This document shows, piece by piece, positions 9,917-18,567 of a stretch of 64,000 nucleotides of DNA; position 1 is the first letter of the stretch, and every line of letters begins with the position of its first letter. The translations under genes and the position numbers were made by a program. Location of the stretch: contig SEBV01000006.1 of NCBI GenBank assembly GCA_004172865.1, positions 1-64,000 on the forward strand. The letters are read 5' to 3'. The notes under the pieces are model-generated. The model was not told the origin of the DNA. It made no database searches and worked only from the letters and a program-made list of their open reading frames with translations. Source of the stretch: Gammaproteobacteria bacterium. Lineage in GTDB: Bacteria; Pseudomonadota; Gammaproteobacteria; Pseudomonadales; Cellvibrionaceae.

Positions 9917-9964
9917 AATACTGTCCTTTCTTCTTTTCATTTTCTCTTTACCTAAATTTCAGGC

Positions 9965-10039
9965 AAAAAAAAGCGAGCCTTACGGCCCGCCAAGCGTGCA
10001 ACCCCGAAGGGACTCTTTGGCTTTAGACTCTCGTCTAAA
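9965..10039 (-). ncRNA. candidate structured RNA or 3' UTR ending in an intrinsic terminator
   Basis: Read leftward, three compact hairpins stand in a row: TTTAGAC-GAGA-GTCTAAA (10022-10039), CCC-TTCG-GGG (10002-10011) inside a GCCAA/TTGGC pairing, and GCGGGCC-GTAA-GGCTCGC (9973-9990) followed by eight T residues (9965-9972). GAGA and GTAA are GNRA-type loops and TTCG is the classic UUCG loop, so all three caps are unusually stable. The last hairpin is a clear leftward terminator. The rest may be the 3' UTR of the response-regulator transcript or a separate small RNA. I do not recognise a known RNA family. Confidence 0.4.
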
Positions 10040-10112
10040 CCAGATGACCGCATTTTGCCATCACCGTAAATTCGTTAATACTGGCGCATCATTTCTTGCC
10101 CGCGCTGATTCT

Positions 10113-10211
10113 TCAAGTGCTTTTAGTCATTAACTGTTCACGTTGTTTGCGCAACCAGTAGATGTAAAAAAACGAGCCGCCGTAATCCTTACTTCTGTAC
10201 TCGTTAATCAT
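10113..10211 (-). CDS. possible small protein of 32 residues
   Basis: A leftward ORF starts ATG at 10211 with an AGGA motif 8 bases upstream, a good ribosome-binding site. It encodes 32 residues beginning MINEYRSKDYGGSFFYIYW and ending with a basic stretch (RKQREQ). An in-frame ATG at 10256 would give 47 residues. It precedes the hairpin run that ends at 9965, so both could lie on one transcript. Against coding: a weak stem (AACGAG/CTCGTT) followed by seven T residues overlaps the ORF and could be a terminator instead. No family is recognised. Confidence 0.25.
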   Translation of the reverse strand: MINEYRSKDYGGSFFYIYWLRKQREQLMTKST

Positions 10212-10407
10212 CGCAAATATCCTGACCTGCAATGTGCAGAGCGTATGACTCCGCATGACGGTGTTTTAAAAAACACTTAACCAACACAATAGCGCAATCG
10301 TCAATGATTGCGCTAACAGCACCATAACAAAAAAATTGTCCGATGCCAAATGAAAATTTCGGCTTTTTGGCCTTATGGTTGGCGTTTAACGCCGTTTGTC
10401 TGATAAT

Positions 10408-11508
10408 TTAGAAAAAATCTATATCGCTGGATGCTGCTGCGGCAGATTCTGCGGTTTGCGATGCTCCCAAATAGCTATCTACAATTGCCTTTACCCGCGT
10501 CTGTTCAGCATCGAGGCTCGTCAATAATGCCAGCGCAGTTATCAAATTATTATGCACATCGTCTTTAGTCGTAGCAGCTAAAGACTCTTTGGAATCCTCC
10601 ATCTGTTGCGCGCTGTTACTTAGAAGATCGTGTAATTGGTGAATGCTGGTGGCGACATGATCCTGCTGAACGAGCACGGTATTTTGTACATCCAGCGCGC
10701 CTACTTTTCCATCCACCACCCCCAGAATCCAGGGCACAGTATCTTTAATACGGCCATAACGTTCGGGATTTGCTTCCGGCATATTTTTGATGAGCAGCGA
10801 AACCCGCTCGAAATTGCAAAACGTGCGATTGCCGAAATCGCAAAAACGCCCTTCATGGTGAATCGCCTGAAACATATCGCGCTCCAGCGGCGACATTTCA
10901 TATTTATTCTGCACGTAAAATTGCGGGCCAGATTGGGTGATAAACATTACCGACGTATCCAGACCAAATTCTTCCATGGTTTGGAATAAACCTTCGGCCA
11001 GCTTATCGAAACTGTGTAACGCATAAGTACGTTCAGCAAAGCGTACCGAACGCCCAAGGTCAGCGCTGCTGCTCATGGCTTCGAAGGCGAGCACTTCTGC
11101 GCCAGTAGCCTTTTCGCCCAGCTCTCTTTTTTCGCGATAAAGGATTTCGCTGCGAGCAATTTTGGCGCGCAGTAATTCAGATTCGCAGGGTTTAACGATG
11201 TAATCATCCGCCCCCAATTTAAAGGCGATGATTTTTTCTTGCAGGCGGGACGCAGAGGAGACAAAAATGACGGGAATATCGCGTAATTTCAGGTCGGTTT
11301 TCAAGGCGGTGCAGACTTGATAGCCATTTTTAACGGGCATTTCGATATCAAGTAAAATGGTATCTGGCAACCATTCCTGCGCGAGTTTCAAACCAATATC
11401 GCCATCCAACGCGGCCAAAACGTCGTAGTCGTCTTGAAAGGCTGCGGCTAAAAATGCTTGCCAGGCTTTATCATCATCAATGATCAATACTTTTCGACGC
11501 GCTGTCAC
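10408..11508 (-). CDS. response regulator with uncharacterised C-terminal domain
   Basis: This is a 366-aa two-component regulator. Residues 1-120 are a receiver domain with acidic pocket DDD (11-13), phospho-acceptor Asp54 in LLDIEMP, a conserved Ser in VIFVSSAS and Lys in YIVKPCE. The rest has no DNA-binding helix-turn-helix, GGDEF, EAL or HD-GYP motif. Residues 150-285 look like a GAF-type sensory fold containing FCDFGNRTFCNF. Residues 290-345 are helical, and the tail ends SDIDFF. No histidine kinase is adjacent, so the partner is unknown. It resembles receiver proteins with DUF3369-like output, but I cannot assign it firmly. It stands alone between the structured region and the TonB receptor. 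Confidence 0.8.
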   Translation of the reverse strand: MTARRKVLIIDDDKAWQAFLAAAFQDDYDVLAALDGDIGLKLAQEWLPDTILLDIEMPVKNGYQVCTALKTDLKLRDIPVIFVSSASRLQEKIIAFKLGADDYIVKPCESELLRAKIARSEILYREKRELGEKATGAEVLAFEAMSSSADLGRSVRFAERTYALHSFDKLAEGLFQTMEEFGLDTSVMFITQSGPQFYVQNKYEMSPLERDMFQAIHHEGRFCDFGNRTFCNFERVSLLIKNMPEANPERYGRIKDTVPWILGVVDGKVGALDVQNTVLVQQDHVATSIHQLHDLLSNSAQQMEDSKESLAATTKDDVHNNLITALALLTSLDAEQTRVKAIVDSYLGASQTAESAAAASSDIDFF

Positions 11509-11592
11509 GGTTGCACTCCTTCACCAAACCTTAGTCAGTAAAGTGTAGATGCAGTTATCAAAGCTGCGAACTTAAAACAAAAAATGATAAGG

Positions 11593-11628
11593 AAAAAAGC
11601 GGCCACACATAAATGTATGCGTGGCCGC
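11593..11628 (-). terminator. intrinsic terminator after the TonB receptor gene
   Basis: An 8-bp G/C-rich stem (GCGGCCAC at 11599-11606 paired with GTGGCCGC at 11621-11628) is followed, in the leftward direction, by six T residues. It lies 25 bp past the receptor stop. Confidence 0.85.
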
Positions 11629-11653
11629 GATTTACATCAGCTTATCTGAAAGA

Positions 11654-14596
11654 TTAAAAATCCAAACGTAAACCCACGCGATACATACGACCTAACACAT
11701 CATAGAGCAAAGGATTCGCGCCATAAGTCACGTTAGTTTGTGGCGATGGAACGGGATCTTTATTGAACACATTATCGACTTTGAAATAGGCCGTCATATG
11801 TTCGGCAAATTTATAGCTACCGCCTAAATCTACGTACAAAGCGCCATCCATGTGGTTGTCATCGATTGTTGGGTGCACGTTGGTCGCAACCGGGCAATCA
11901 GTCTGACATTCAATAAATTCCCTGCTGTAAACACCATCGCTAATCCAACGCTCGGTAAGTGTGAGGCTGAAAGTGTCGGTATCCCAACTTTGCGTGCCCA
12001 GCAATTTCCAATAAGGCGTACTGCCTTGGTTGACGCCCGCTGCTTCGCTCGGAATTGTGCCGACCACACCGGGATCAGTCAGGAAACTAATGGTGTGAGT
12101 CGCCAGTGCACGCACGGTGAAGGAACCGGGCAAACCGACATCCGTTAACGGCATGCGATAAGACGCTTCAATGTCGTAGCCACGGTTTTCCATAGACGCC
12201 AAGTTGAACGCCTGAACGCGTACAAAATTGGTGTTAGGAAGCGTACTGGTCAGCAGCATCGCACTGCAAAGTTCCTGATTGCCCGCAACACAAAGATCCA
12301 CTTCTTGCTGTGCAGAAAGCGATGAAACAACATCGTTTACTTTGATATCGAAGTAATCAATCGATGCGCTAAAACCGGGTGCCCAACTTGGCTCGGATAA
12401 GACAATACCAATCTCATTATTGCGTGACACTTCCGGGCGCAAATCTGTATTACCGATAGTCCGCTGCAGCACCGTGATGGTCGTGTTGTTGTAGTTGACC
12501 ACGTTATTAGTCACGATTTCCGCGGCATACAATTCACTCAAGTTCGGCGCTCGCACATCGCGCGAGGTTACTGCGCGTATGCGGATACCATCGATGCCCG
12601 TCTTCCAACTGCTGCCGATTTTCCAGGTATCTACATCGCCAAAAGTGCTGTAGTTGGTGCGACGGCCCGCAACGTTGATATTGGCATCGCCCCAGGAATC
12701 GGAATTGAGGATCGGAATGTTAAGCTCTAAGTATCCTTCCTTAACCTTAAAGCTACCTTCGGCGTTGTGATAATTACCCGCGTACCAGTTGTTGCCCACT
12801 GCTGTATTGAGCACAGGATCAGCCGGATAATCTTCGGTATTCGGGCTGCCGTCGCGCACGCCATTACCGTAAGGATCGGCGCTAACTTTGTACCACTCTT
12901 TGCGATATTCCAGACCTGTCGCTATAGCAACCGGGCCCGCCCATGACGAAAACGGCTCGCCGGTAATGTTAAAGCTGAACACATCCTGGGTTTGTGGCGA
13001 GTGTTGATAAGGCCCGTTTTCCGGCAAGACATAAGCAATCGCCGCCGGGTCTGCAGGTACATTACCGATAATATTTAAAGGTACGCAACCTGCCGCTCGC
13101 GCTACCGGATCGCGGCAAATAACTGTGTTATTTGGGCCTGCAATCGCGTCGATGGCTTTGTTGTAACGTGGCGTCAGGGAGATATCGTGAACGCGAATGT
13201 CTGTAGTATTTCTGCCGTGCTCATAATAAGTATCGTATGACCAGGTAGTTCCAAACCCGCCGAATTTACCATCCGCTCCCACCACCAAACGCTCTTGCTC
13301 ACGGGTTGGATGCACATTAATAAACTCAGGAAATACCGCATTGCTGGTGCCGTATTGAAAACTGGTGATGTTATTGGCCGCGCACTGCACACGAATCGAA
13401 TCCGGCACAAAGGGATTTTCACACTGAATCGTCAGGTTCGCATTTTTTGCCGCGCCTGGGTTTGGCGTATTCATTGAGACTACTTTTGCTTTGTTGAAAG
13501 TTGCATAGATCTCATGGTCATCACCCAAATCATAACTGACTCGACCGTAGCCCACTGAACGCTCAAGCTCGGAAGCCAAACTGGTACCGTTACCCACCAA
13601 GCCATTCAAATCACCGCCGGAGCAGAAAGGCGTAATACAACCAGTGACCGCGCCTGTTCCAGTCGGCACGCCATTTGAGCCATATTGAAATTGATAAGGC
13701 ACACCGTTATCGCCAAATGCCGTGCCTTGTAATGGGCCGGAAGTGATCAAACCGTATTTGGCATATTGGAATTGCTGGGCATTATCGATCAAGATCATGC
13801 GCGGCTTGCCGTCAGTCGTATCGCCAATCGGACGAACCTGAAACGCGGGCGAGTTGTACCAAGTACGGCCATTCGGGCCTGGTCCTATACCGAAACCTGC
13901 CGAGGGAATGCCGTTTTCTTTGCCGTATTCGCCGCTCAGCGATACATGCAATTTATCTTCAAGAAAACTATCGCCCCACGCCATTTGGCCAGTGATATTT
14001 TTGTCATCGTGATAAGTGGTTTGGCCGCCTTCGATATTGGCCTTGAAGCCTTTGAATTTTTTATCAGTGATAAAGTTGACCACACCACCGATTGCATCAG
14101 AACCATAAGATGCAGACGCTCCGCCGGTAACCACTTCCACATTTTTGATCAACAATTGCGGGAATTGGCTGATGTCCGGCACGCCGGTTACGTTAGCGCC
14201 AACTACGCGTTGACCATCTAGCAAGGTCAAGGTGCGAATCGTGCCCAAGCCACGCAAACTAAATGAACTTAGGCCCTGACTACCGCTGCTCGTACTACCT
14301 ACGCCAGTCGCGCGACCAGTGCTGCCTTGTAAGGATGGCAACTGCGCAATAGCGTTAAAAATGTTCGGCTGCCCGGACTTTTCAATATCTTCTACGGTTA
14401 GTGAGGTCGTTGGCGTCGGCTGGGTAAAACCGCTCGAAATAATGCGCGAGCCAGTAACCATGATTTCGGTAACTTCTTCTCCCGACTCAGTCTTGCCCGG
14501 GTCAGCGGCGTAAACCTGCTGACCAATACTCGATAGTGTTAATGCGGCAATACAGACAGAAAGTAACTTGTGGTTGAATATTTTTATTGATTTCAT
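11654..14596 (-). CDS. TonB-dependent outer-membrane receptor
   Basis: This is a 980-aa outer-membrane transporter. A signal peptide of about 30 residues ends at VYAADP. A TonB box-like stretch (EEVTEIMVTGSRI) follows, then the plug domain (about 60-170, with SFSLRGLGTIRTLTLLDGQR and GGASASYGSDAIGGVVNF), then a long beta-barrel ending in the aromatic C-terminus GLRLDF. Such large receptors with the VTGSRI start are abundant in Cellvibrio and other polymer degraders and import sugars, peptides or chelates. No neighbour reveals the substrate. The gene is alone, with an A/T-rich upstream region and its own terminator. Confidence 0.95.
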   Translation of the reverse strand: MKSIKIFNHKLLSVCIAALTLSSIGQQVYAADPGKTESGEEVTEIMVTGSRIISSGFTQPTPTTSLTVEDIEKSGQPNIFNAIAQLPSLQGSTGRATGVGSTSSGSQGLSSFSLRGLGTIRTLTLLDGQRVVGANVTGVPDISQFPQLLIKNVEVVTGGASASYGSDAIGGVVNFITDKKFKGFKANIEGGQTTYHDDKNITGQMAWGDSFLEDKLHVSLSGEYGKENGIPSAGFGIGPGPNGRTWYNSPAFQVRPIGDTTDGKPRMILIDNAQQFQYAKYGLITSGPLQGTAFGDNGVPYQFQYGSNGVPTGTGAVTGCITPFCSGGDLNGLVGNGTSLASELERSVGYGRVSYDLGDDHEIYATFNKAKVVSMNTPNPGAAKNANLTIQCENPFVPDSIRVQCAANNITSFQYGTSNAVFPEFINVHPTREQERLVVGADGKFGGFGTTWSYDTYYEHGRNTTDIRVHDISLTPRYNKAIDAIAGPNNTVICRDPVARAAGCVPLNIIGNVPADPAAIAYVLPENGPYQHSPQTQDVFSFNITGEPFSSWAGPVAIATGLEYRKEWYKVSADPYGNGVRDGSPNTEDYPADPVLNTAVGNNWYAGNYHNAEGSFKVKEGYLELNIPILNSDSWGDANINVAGRRTNYSTFGDVDTWKIGSSWKTGIDGIRIRAVTSRDVRAPNLSELYAAEIVTNNVVNYNNTTITVLQRTIGNTDLRPEVSRNNEIGIVLSEPSWAPGFSASIDYFDIKVNDVVSSLSAQQEVDLCVAGNQELCSAMLLTSTLPNTNFVRVQAFNLASMENRGYDIEASYRMPLTDVGLPGSFTVRALATHTISFLTDPGVVGTIPSEAAGVNQGSTPYWKLLGTQSWDTDTFSLTLTERWISDGVYSREFIECQTDCPVATNVHPTIDDNHMDGALYVDLGGSYKFAEHMTAYFKVDNVFNKDPVPSPQTNVTYGANPLLYDVLGRMYRVGLRLDF

Positions 14597-14811
14597 CTCA
14601 TAAACTCCAAAAATTTTTATTTTTTGATAACATCAAATTTACAATTTGTTTGCGCTATCATTTTAAATATAAAAAAATACCCAGAGATTTTTGTTAGTAA
14701 AAAACTGAATATTGATTTAATTTCCCTAGATTTGAGTACTTATATTGAAAAATAACATCTTATTTTAATTAATAGCACCACCAAAAATGGTTGCGCTAAC
14801 AAAACGATAAC
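14597..14811. other. A/T-rich upstream region of the TonB receptor gene
   Basis: About 215 bp of very A/T-rich sequence lie between the receptor start and the GDPD terminator. This should contain the receptor promoter. I see no ORF, and no hairpin or palindrome strong enough to name an operator. Confidence 0.4.
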
Positions 14812-14851
14812 AAAAAAAAGCCGCCAGACCAAGCATTTCCAGCGGCTTTTT
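14812..14851 (-). terminator. intrinsic terminator after the GDPD gene
   Basis: GCCGC (14820-14824) pairs with GCGGC (14842-14846) across a 17-base loop. Runs of A precede it and T follow it, so it can work in either direction. It serves the leftward GDPD gene, whose stop is 28 bp away. Confidence 0.65.
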
Positions 14852-14878
14852 GTATGATTATCAGAAAAGTCTTATAAA

Positions 14879-15595
14879 TCAATTGCTTGAAGTAAAGATC
14901 TGTAAGCGATCTGGTCTGTCGGTAAATACGCCATTCACACCCAAGCCTTGCAGCCAAGCCCAGTCGTCCTCTTGATTCACCGTGTAAATCCAGTTTTTCA
15001 GGCCGCGTTTGCGCGCGTCTTCCAATAATTCCGGCGTAACAAAACTCAAATGGGTATTAAACGCGTAGGCTTTTAGCGGCTCGCAACATTGCGCGTAATC
15101 TAGCGGAATACCTTCAATCAGCGCGGCGCGTTTAACTTGAGGGATGGTTTGTAAGGATTGAAATAACTGCTGATGATCGAAACTGGAAACTACGTAATGT
15201 TCAAAACCCAATTGGTGATCATGCACAAAAGCTTCCAGCTGCGATTTCAACGTCGGCACACAATTAGCACCTTTGATTTCGATATTCAGCAACGCGCGAT
15301 CCCCCACTAACTCCAACACGTCGCGCAAGGTTGGTAATGGCTCGCCATTTTCCAGCTTTTGTTCACGCAAGTAGGCTAAAGGCAAATCCGTAATAATTCC
15401 TTGCCCCGACACAACTCGGCCTAATCGGCGATCATGAGTTACAAGCAACTCGCCTTCAATTTGGTAGATATCAATTTCAACTGCATCAACACCGGCATCA
15501 AGCGCGCGCGCTATGGCGGCTAAGCTGTTTTCCGGCAGTGGTTGATTATTCATTAAAGGGCCGCCGCGGTGGGCAATGCAGGTAAGCTTCGACAT
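14879..15595 (-). CDS. glycerophosphodiester phosphodiesterase (UgpQ-like)
   Basis: This 238-aa GDPD TIM barrel hydrolyses glycerophosphodiesters to sn-glycerol-3-phosphate and an alcohol. Catalytic and metal motifs are present: AHRGG near the N-terminus, PENSLAAIARALDAG, DAVEIDIYQIEGELLVTHD with the second active-site His, and EIKG. No signal peptide is seen, so it is the cytoplasmic UgpQ-like form. It is divergent from the MscS-type gene. No glycerol-3-phosphate transport genes are nearby. Confidence 0.9.
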   Translation of the reverse strand: MSKLTCIAHRGGPLMNNQPLPENSLAAIARALDAGVDAVEIDIYQIEGELLVTHDRRLGRVVSGQGIITDLPLAYLREQKLENGEPLPTLRDVLELVGDRALLNIEIKGANCVPTLKSQLEAFVHDHQLGFEHYVVSSFDHQQLFQSLQTIPQVKRAALIEGIPLDYAQCCEPLKAYAFNTHLSFVTPELLEDARKRGLKNWIYTVNQEDDWAWLQGLGVNGVFTDRPDRLQIFTSSN

Positions 15596-15747
15596 AAATT
15601 CACAACATATTCAGATTAAAGGTTTTATACTGCGCACTCGATTTGTGCCTCACCGCTTGAGTATGGCAGCGGCTTTCATCTTGATCAATTAGCAATTATT
15701 TCTATCCTCAAGCATTAGCATTCATTAATTTAGCGAGAAGATTTTCC

Positions 15748-16404
15748 GTGTTATCCCTATATTCTATCGACGAAAAAATCATGAGCGAAAGCATGGCTAC
15801 CAAACTGGTGTTTGTTGGCATTAGTATTGTGTGCTTTTATTTAGCAACAAAATTGCTCAATAAAATTGCGCACGATGTTAGCGTGCGTAAAGCATTTGGC
15901 GATTCACGCGTACCCTACATTACCAAGCTGATGAATATCGGCATGGTATTTTGTTGCATCGTCGTTGTGTGTTTACTACTTGGACTCGGCTACAGCGAAG
16001 TCTCTGTTTTCTTATCATCCATTTTTGCCGTTGTCGGCGTTGGCTTATTTGCGCAGTGGTCGATACTGAGCAACGTTACCGCCAGCATGATTATCTTTTT
16101 CGGATTCCCCTATCGCATCGGCGATTTAATTAAAATTGCAGATAAAGATGAAGATATCAGCGGTGTGATCGAAGAAATCAGTATGTTCCATATTATTTTG
16201 CGTCGCGAAGACGGTAATATGATTACCTACCCAAATTCAATGTTGCTACAAAAAGCCGTACTAAAAATGGAACATTCCTACGAAACTTTTGCGGAACAAG
16301 AACCGGAAGTTGTCGATGCTGTTGATAGAAATGCTGTTGATCTAAATTCAAATGAAAAGAAAGATAGTAATCATTTAAAAAGCATTAAAACTAATCGTGA
16401 TTAA
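15748..16404 (+). CDS. small MscS-type mechanosensitive channel protein
   Basis: This 218-aa membrane protein has three predicted helices: about 18-37, 62-85 and the pore-like glycine/alanine helix 88-115 (SSIFAVVGVGLFAQWSILSN). A beta domain with FGFPYRIGDLIKI and GVIEEISMFHIILRREDGNMITYPNS follows, which is the MscS signature around the pore and upper vestibule. The C-terminal 45 residues are hydrophilic. It is shorter than E. coli MscS (286 aa) because the lower vestibule is reduced. A GTG start with GAGAAG 7 bases upstream was used; an in-frame ATG at 15781 is possible. It is convergent with kup. Confidence 0.85.
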   Translation: MLSLYSIDEKIMSESMATKLVFVGISIVCFYLATKLLNKIAHDVSVRKAFGDSRVPYITKLMNIGMVFCCIVVVCLLLGLGYSEVSVFLSSIFAVVGVGLFAQWSILSNVTASMIIFFGFPYRIGDLIKIADKDEDISGVIEEISMFHIILRREDGNMITYPNSMLLQKAVLKMEHSYETFAEQEPEVVDAVDRNAVDLNSNEKKDSNHLKSIKTNRD

Positions 16405-16411
16405 TTTTAAT

Positions 16412-16449
16412 ATTCCGTTCGCACCTCGCGTTTGAGGTGCGAACGGAAT
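16412..16449. terminator. long perfect hairpin between convergent genes
   Basis: A perfect 16-bp inverted repeat (ATTCCGTTCGCACCTC with its complement) surrounds a six-base loop GCGTTT. It sits exactly between the stops of the MscS-type gene and kup, 7 bp and 16 bp away. It has no long T-run on either side, so it may stop both transcripts by structure or protect the 3' ends. Confidence 0.65.
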
Positions 16450-16465
16450 AAGTAGCTACGCAAAT

Positions 16466-18379
16466 TTAAATCTGCACCCGCGTTCCCAATTCCACTACCG
16501 CATTATCGGGCAATCGAAAAAACTCAACTACTCCGCCAGCGTTACGGCTCATAGTCGCAAATAAGTTCTCTCGCCATTTTCCCATGCCACTTCCCGGCGT
16601 AGCCACAATAGTTTCGCGGCTTAAAAAATAACTGGTTTGAAATAGCGGAATATTCAAACCGAAAGCCTCGCATAACTTTAATGCTTTGGGTACATCTGGC
16701 ACTTCCATAAAACCAAAATGCAAAGTCACTTGCCAGAAATTTTTATGCAAATTTTCCAGCTCAACTCGTTCACTTTCATCCACCCAAGGCACATCAGAAA
16801 AACGTACGGTTAAAATTACATTTCGCTCATGCAACACTTGGTTATGTTTTAAATTGTGTAGCAATGCTTGCGGAACAGTCGACGGATCTGCAACGGGATA
16901 AACCGCTACTCGCGTAGATTGTTGAATTTCAGCAGGATTAAGCGTAGCGATAAATGCTTGTAGATCCACGCCTTCTTTGCGAATACTCGCTAACACAATA
17001 TCGCGACCGCGACGCCAGGTTGCCATAACTAAAAATAATAGACCGCCCAACACCAATGGGAACCAGCCGCCGTCAAAAAACTTGATCATGCATCCGCCCA
17101 CAAATGCCAAATCCACCAACAATAAAAATCCTATCAACATAGTTGCAATTGCTTTAGGTAATTTCCACCGAAAAATCATAACGAAAAAAGTAAGCATGGT
17201 AGTAATCATCATGGTCAATGTCACTGCAATACCATAAGCGCCTGCCAAACCGGCAGAGGTTTTAAATATCAATACTGCTGCAACAACACCAATCAATAAA
17301 ACCCAATTCACCGCCGGCAAATAAATTTGCCCCGCTTCATTTGCAGATGTATGTTGCACAGACATGCGCGGTAAAAAACCTAACTGGATAGCCTGACGCG
17401 TCATCGAATAAGCGCCGGAGATAACCGCTTGCGATGCGATAATAGCCGCAACAGTTGCAATAATTACCGCAGGCCACAAAAATTCTGTAGAAAATAAATT
17501 GTAAAATGGATTTGAAACAGCACTGGAATCTCGTAACAACAAAGCGCCCTGCCCTAAATAATTTAATGCAAGTGCGGGCATTACCATTCCCACCCAAGCC
17601 CATTGAATAGGTTTGCGACCAAAGTGACCCATATCCGCATAAAGTGCTTCAACACCGGTAAGTGCGAGTACAACTGCACCAAAAACTGCGAACACTAACC
17701 AACCACGATCAATTAAAAATCGAATTGCACAAAGCGGATTCAAGGCCGCAAGAATTTGCGGTTCACGCACAACGTGCACAGCACCAGAAATCGCAAGAAT
17801 CGAAAACCATAAAATCATCAAGGGGCCAAATATTTTTCCAACTGTGCCCGTACCTTTGCGTTGCACTAAGAATAATCCCACCAAAACACCGAGCGTAATT
17901 GGCACAACAAACGGCGTGAGCGTCGGCGTTACCACACTCAAACCTTCCATCGCGCCCAACACAGAAATTGCTGGCGTGATTACACTATCGCCATAAAAAA
18001 GTGTCGCGCCAAATAAACCTAACAATAATAACCAGGGACGCAAACGCGGAAATTTTTCTGTCGACTGAGCAGCCAACGCACTCAACGCCAAAACCCCACC
18101 TTCACCGCGATTATCTGCACGTAAAATTAATAACACATATTTAAAAGTCACCACCAACATCAGCGCCCAAAAAATCGCGGACACTGCGCCGGTGATATTC
18201 GCCGCATCCAAAGTAACTCCTGTCACCGGGCGAAAAATTTCCTGAAAGGTATAAAGCGGACTCGTACCAATATCCCCGTAAACAACACCCAAAGCCGCAA
18301 GCGTAATTGCCGCCGCGCTTTGAGATTTAATGGATTGATTACCAATATCGGCCTGCGTTGATAAACTTTGGGCAGTCAT
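16466..18379 (-). CDS. kup: KUP-family potassium uptake transporter
   Basis: Kup (TrkD) imports K+ with protons across the inner membrane. The 637-aa protein starts its membrane part with the family signature [20 protein letters not shown]. It has about 12 hydrophobic helices up to residue 450, and a cytoplasmic C-terminal domain of about 180 residues with [13 protein letters not shown]. The conserved GGEGGVLAL-like loop appears as [11 protein letters not shown]. It is followed upstream by the KdpE/KdpD-like genes, and its promoter region carries the same 11-bp-phased repeat as the kdpD promoter, so I infer shared control. Confidence 0.97.
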   Translation of the reverse strand: MTAQSLSTQADIGNQSIKSQSAAAITLAALGVVYGDIGTSPLYTFQEIFRPVTGVTLDAANITGAVSAIFWALMLVVTFKYVLLILRADNRGEGGVLALSALAAQSTEKFPRLRPWLLLLGLFGATLFYGDSVITPAISVLGAMEGLSVVTPTLTPFVVPITLGVLVGLFLVQRKGTGTVGKIFGPLMILWFSILAISGAVHVVREPQILAALNPLCAIRFLIDRGWLVFAVFGAVVLALTGVEALYADMGHFGRKPIQWAWVGMVMPALALNYLGQGALLLRDSSAVSNPFYNLFSTEFLWPAVIIATVAAIIASQAVISGAYSMTRQAIQLGFLPRMSVQHTSANEAGQIYLPAVNWVLLIGVVAAVLIFKTSAGLAGAYGIAVTLTMMITTMLTFFVMIFRWKLPKAIATMLIGFLLLVDLAFVGGCMIKFFDGGWFPLVLGGLLFLVMATWRRGRDIVLASIRKEGVDLQAFIATLNPAEIQQSTRVAVYPVADPSTVPQALLHNLKHNQVLHERNVILTVRFSDVPWVDESERVELENLHKNFWQVTLHFGFMEVPDVPKALKLCEAFGLNIPLFQTSYFLSRETIVATPGSGMGKWRENLFATMSRNAGGVVEFFRLPDNAVVELGTRVQI

Positions 18380-18429
18380 GCCAAAACTCCTCTGAGGTTA
18401 ATGTCAGAGTTAGTGTGGCAGGTGGGGTG

Positions 18430-18448
18430 TTAGGATTGTGTTAGGATT
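18430..18448 (-). promoter_or_regulatory. direct repeat, likely response-regulator site upstream of kup
   Basis: TTAGGATT occurs at 18430-18437 and again at 18441-18448, exactly 11 bp apart, 51-69 bp upstream of the kup start. One helical turn between half-sites is how OmpR-family regulators bind. The same pair, with small changes, lies upstream of kdpD (20829-20847). The assignment to the KdpE-like regulator next door is inferred. Confidence 0.55.
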
Positions 18449-18471
18449 AATTAGCTGATGAGTAGGAAATC

Positions 18472-18550
18472 TTCTCGCACCCAAGCTCCAGTTTGGGAGT
18501 GTATAGAAAATTTAATATGCATTCCCAAGCTGGAGCTTGAGGAACGAGAA
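18472..18550. repeat. 79-bp imperfect inverted repeat, REP/MITE-like
   Basis: The left arm TTCTCGCACCCAAGCTCCAG continues to TTTGGGA (18472-18498). It is mirrored by a right arm (18523-18550) that reads TCCCAAGCTGGAGCTTGAGG and then AACGAGAA. The arms are about 27 bp with a few mismatches, and about 24 A/T-rich bases lie between. The core CCAAGCTCCAGCTTGG, with an AACGAG flank, resembles palindromic repeats scattered in many proteobacterial and cyanobacterial genomes. Only one copy is present in this window. It lies between kup and the kdpE-like gene. Confidence 0.6.
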
Positions 18551-18567
18551 CATGAAATCAGTAATTT

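Noticed and set aside
9746-9955. 69-aa rightward ORF after hemL
   Set aside because: It starts in the terminator and runs through the pyrimidine repeat; the protein is low-complexity Ser/Phe/Leu with no ribosome-binding site.
13766-14221. 151-aa rightward ORF
   Set aside because: It is antisense to the TonB receptor plug region; it is a shadow frame.
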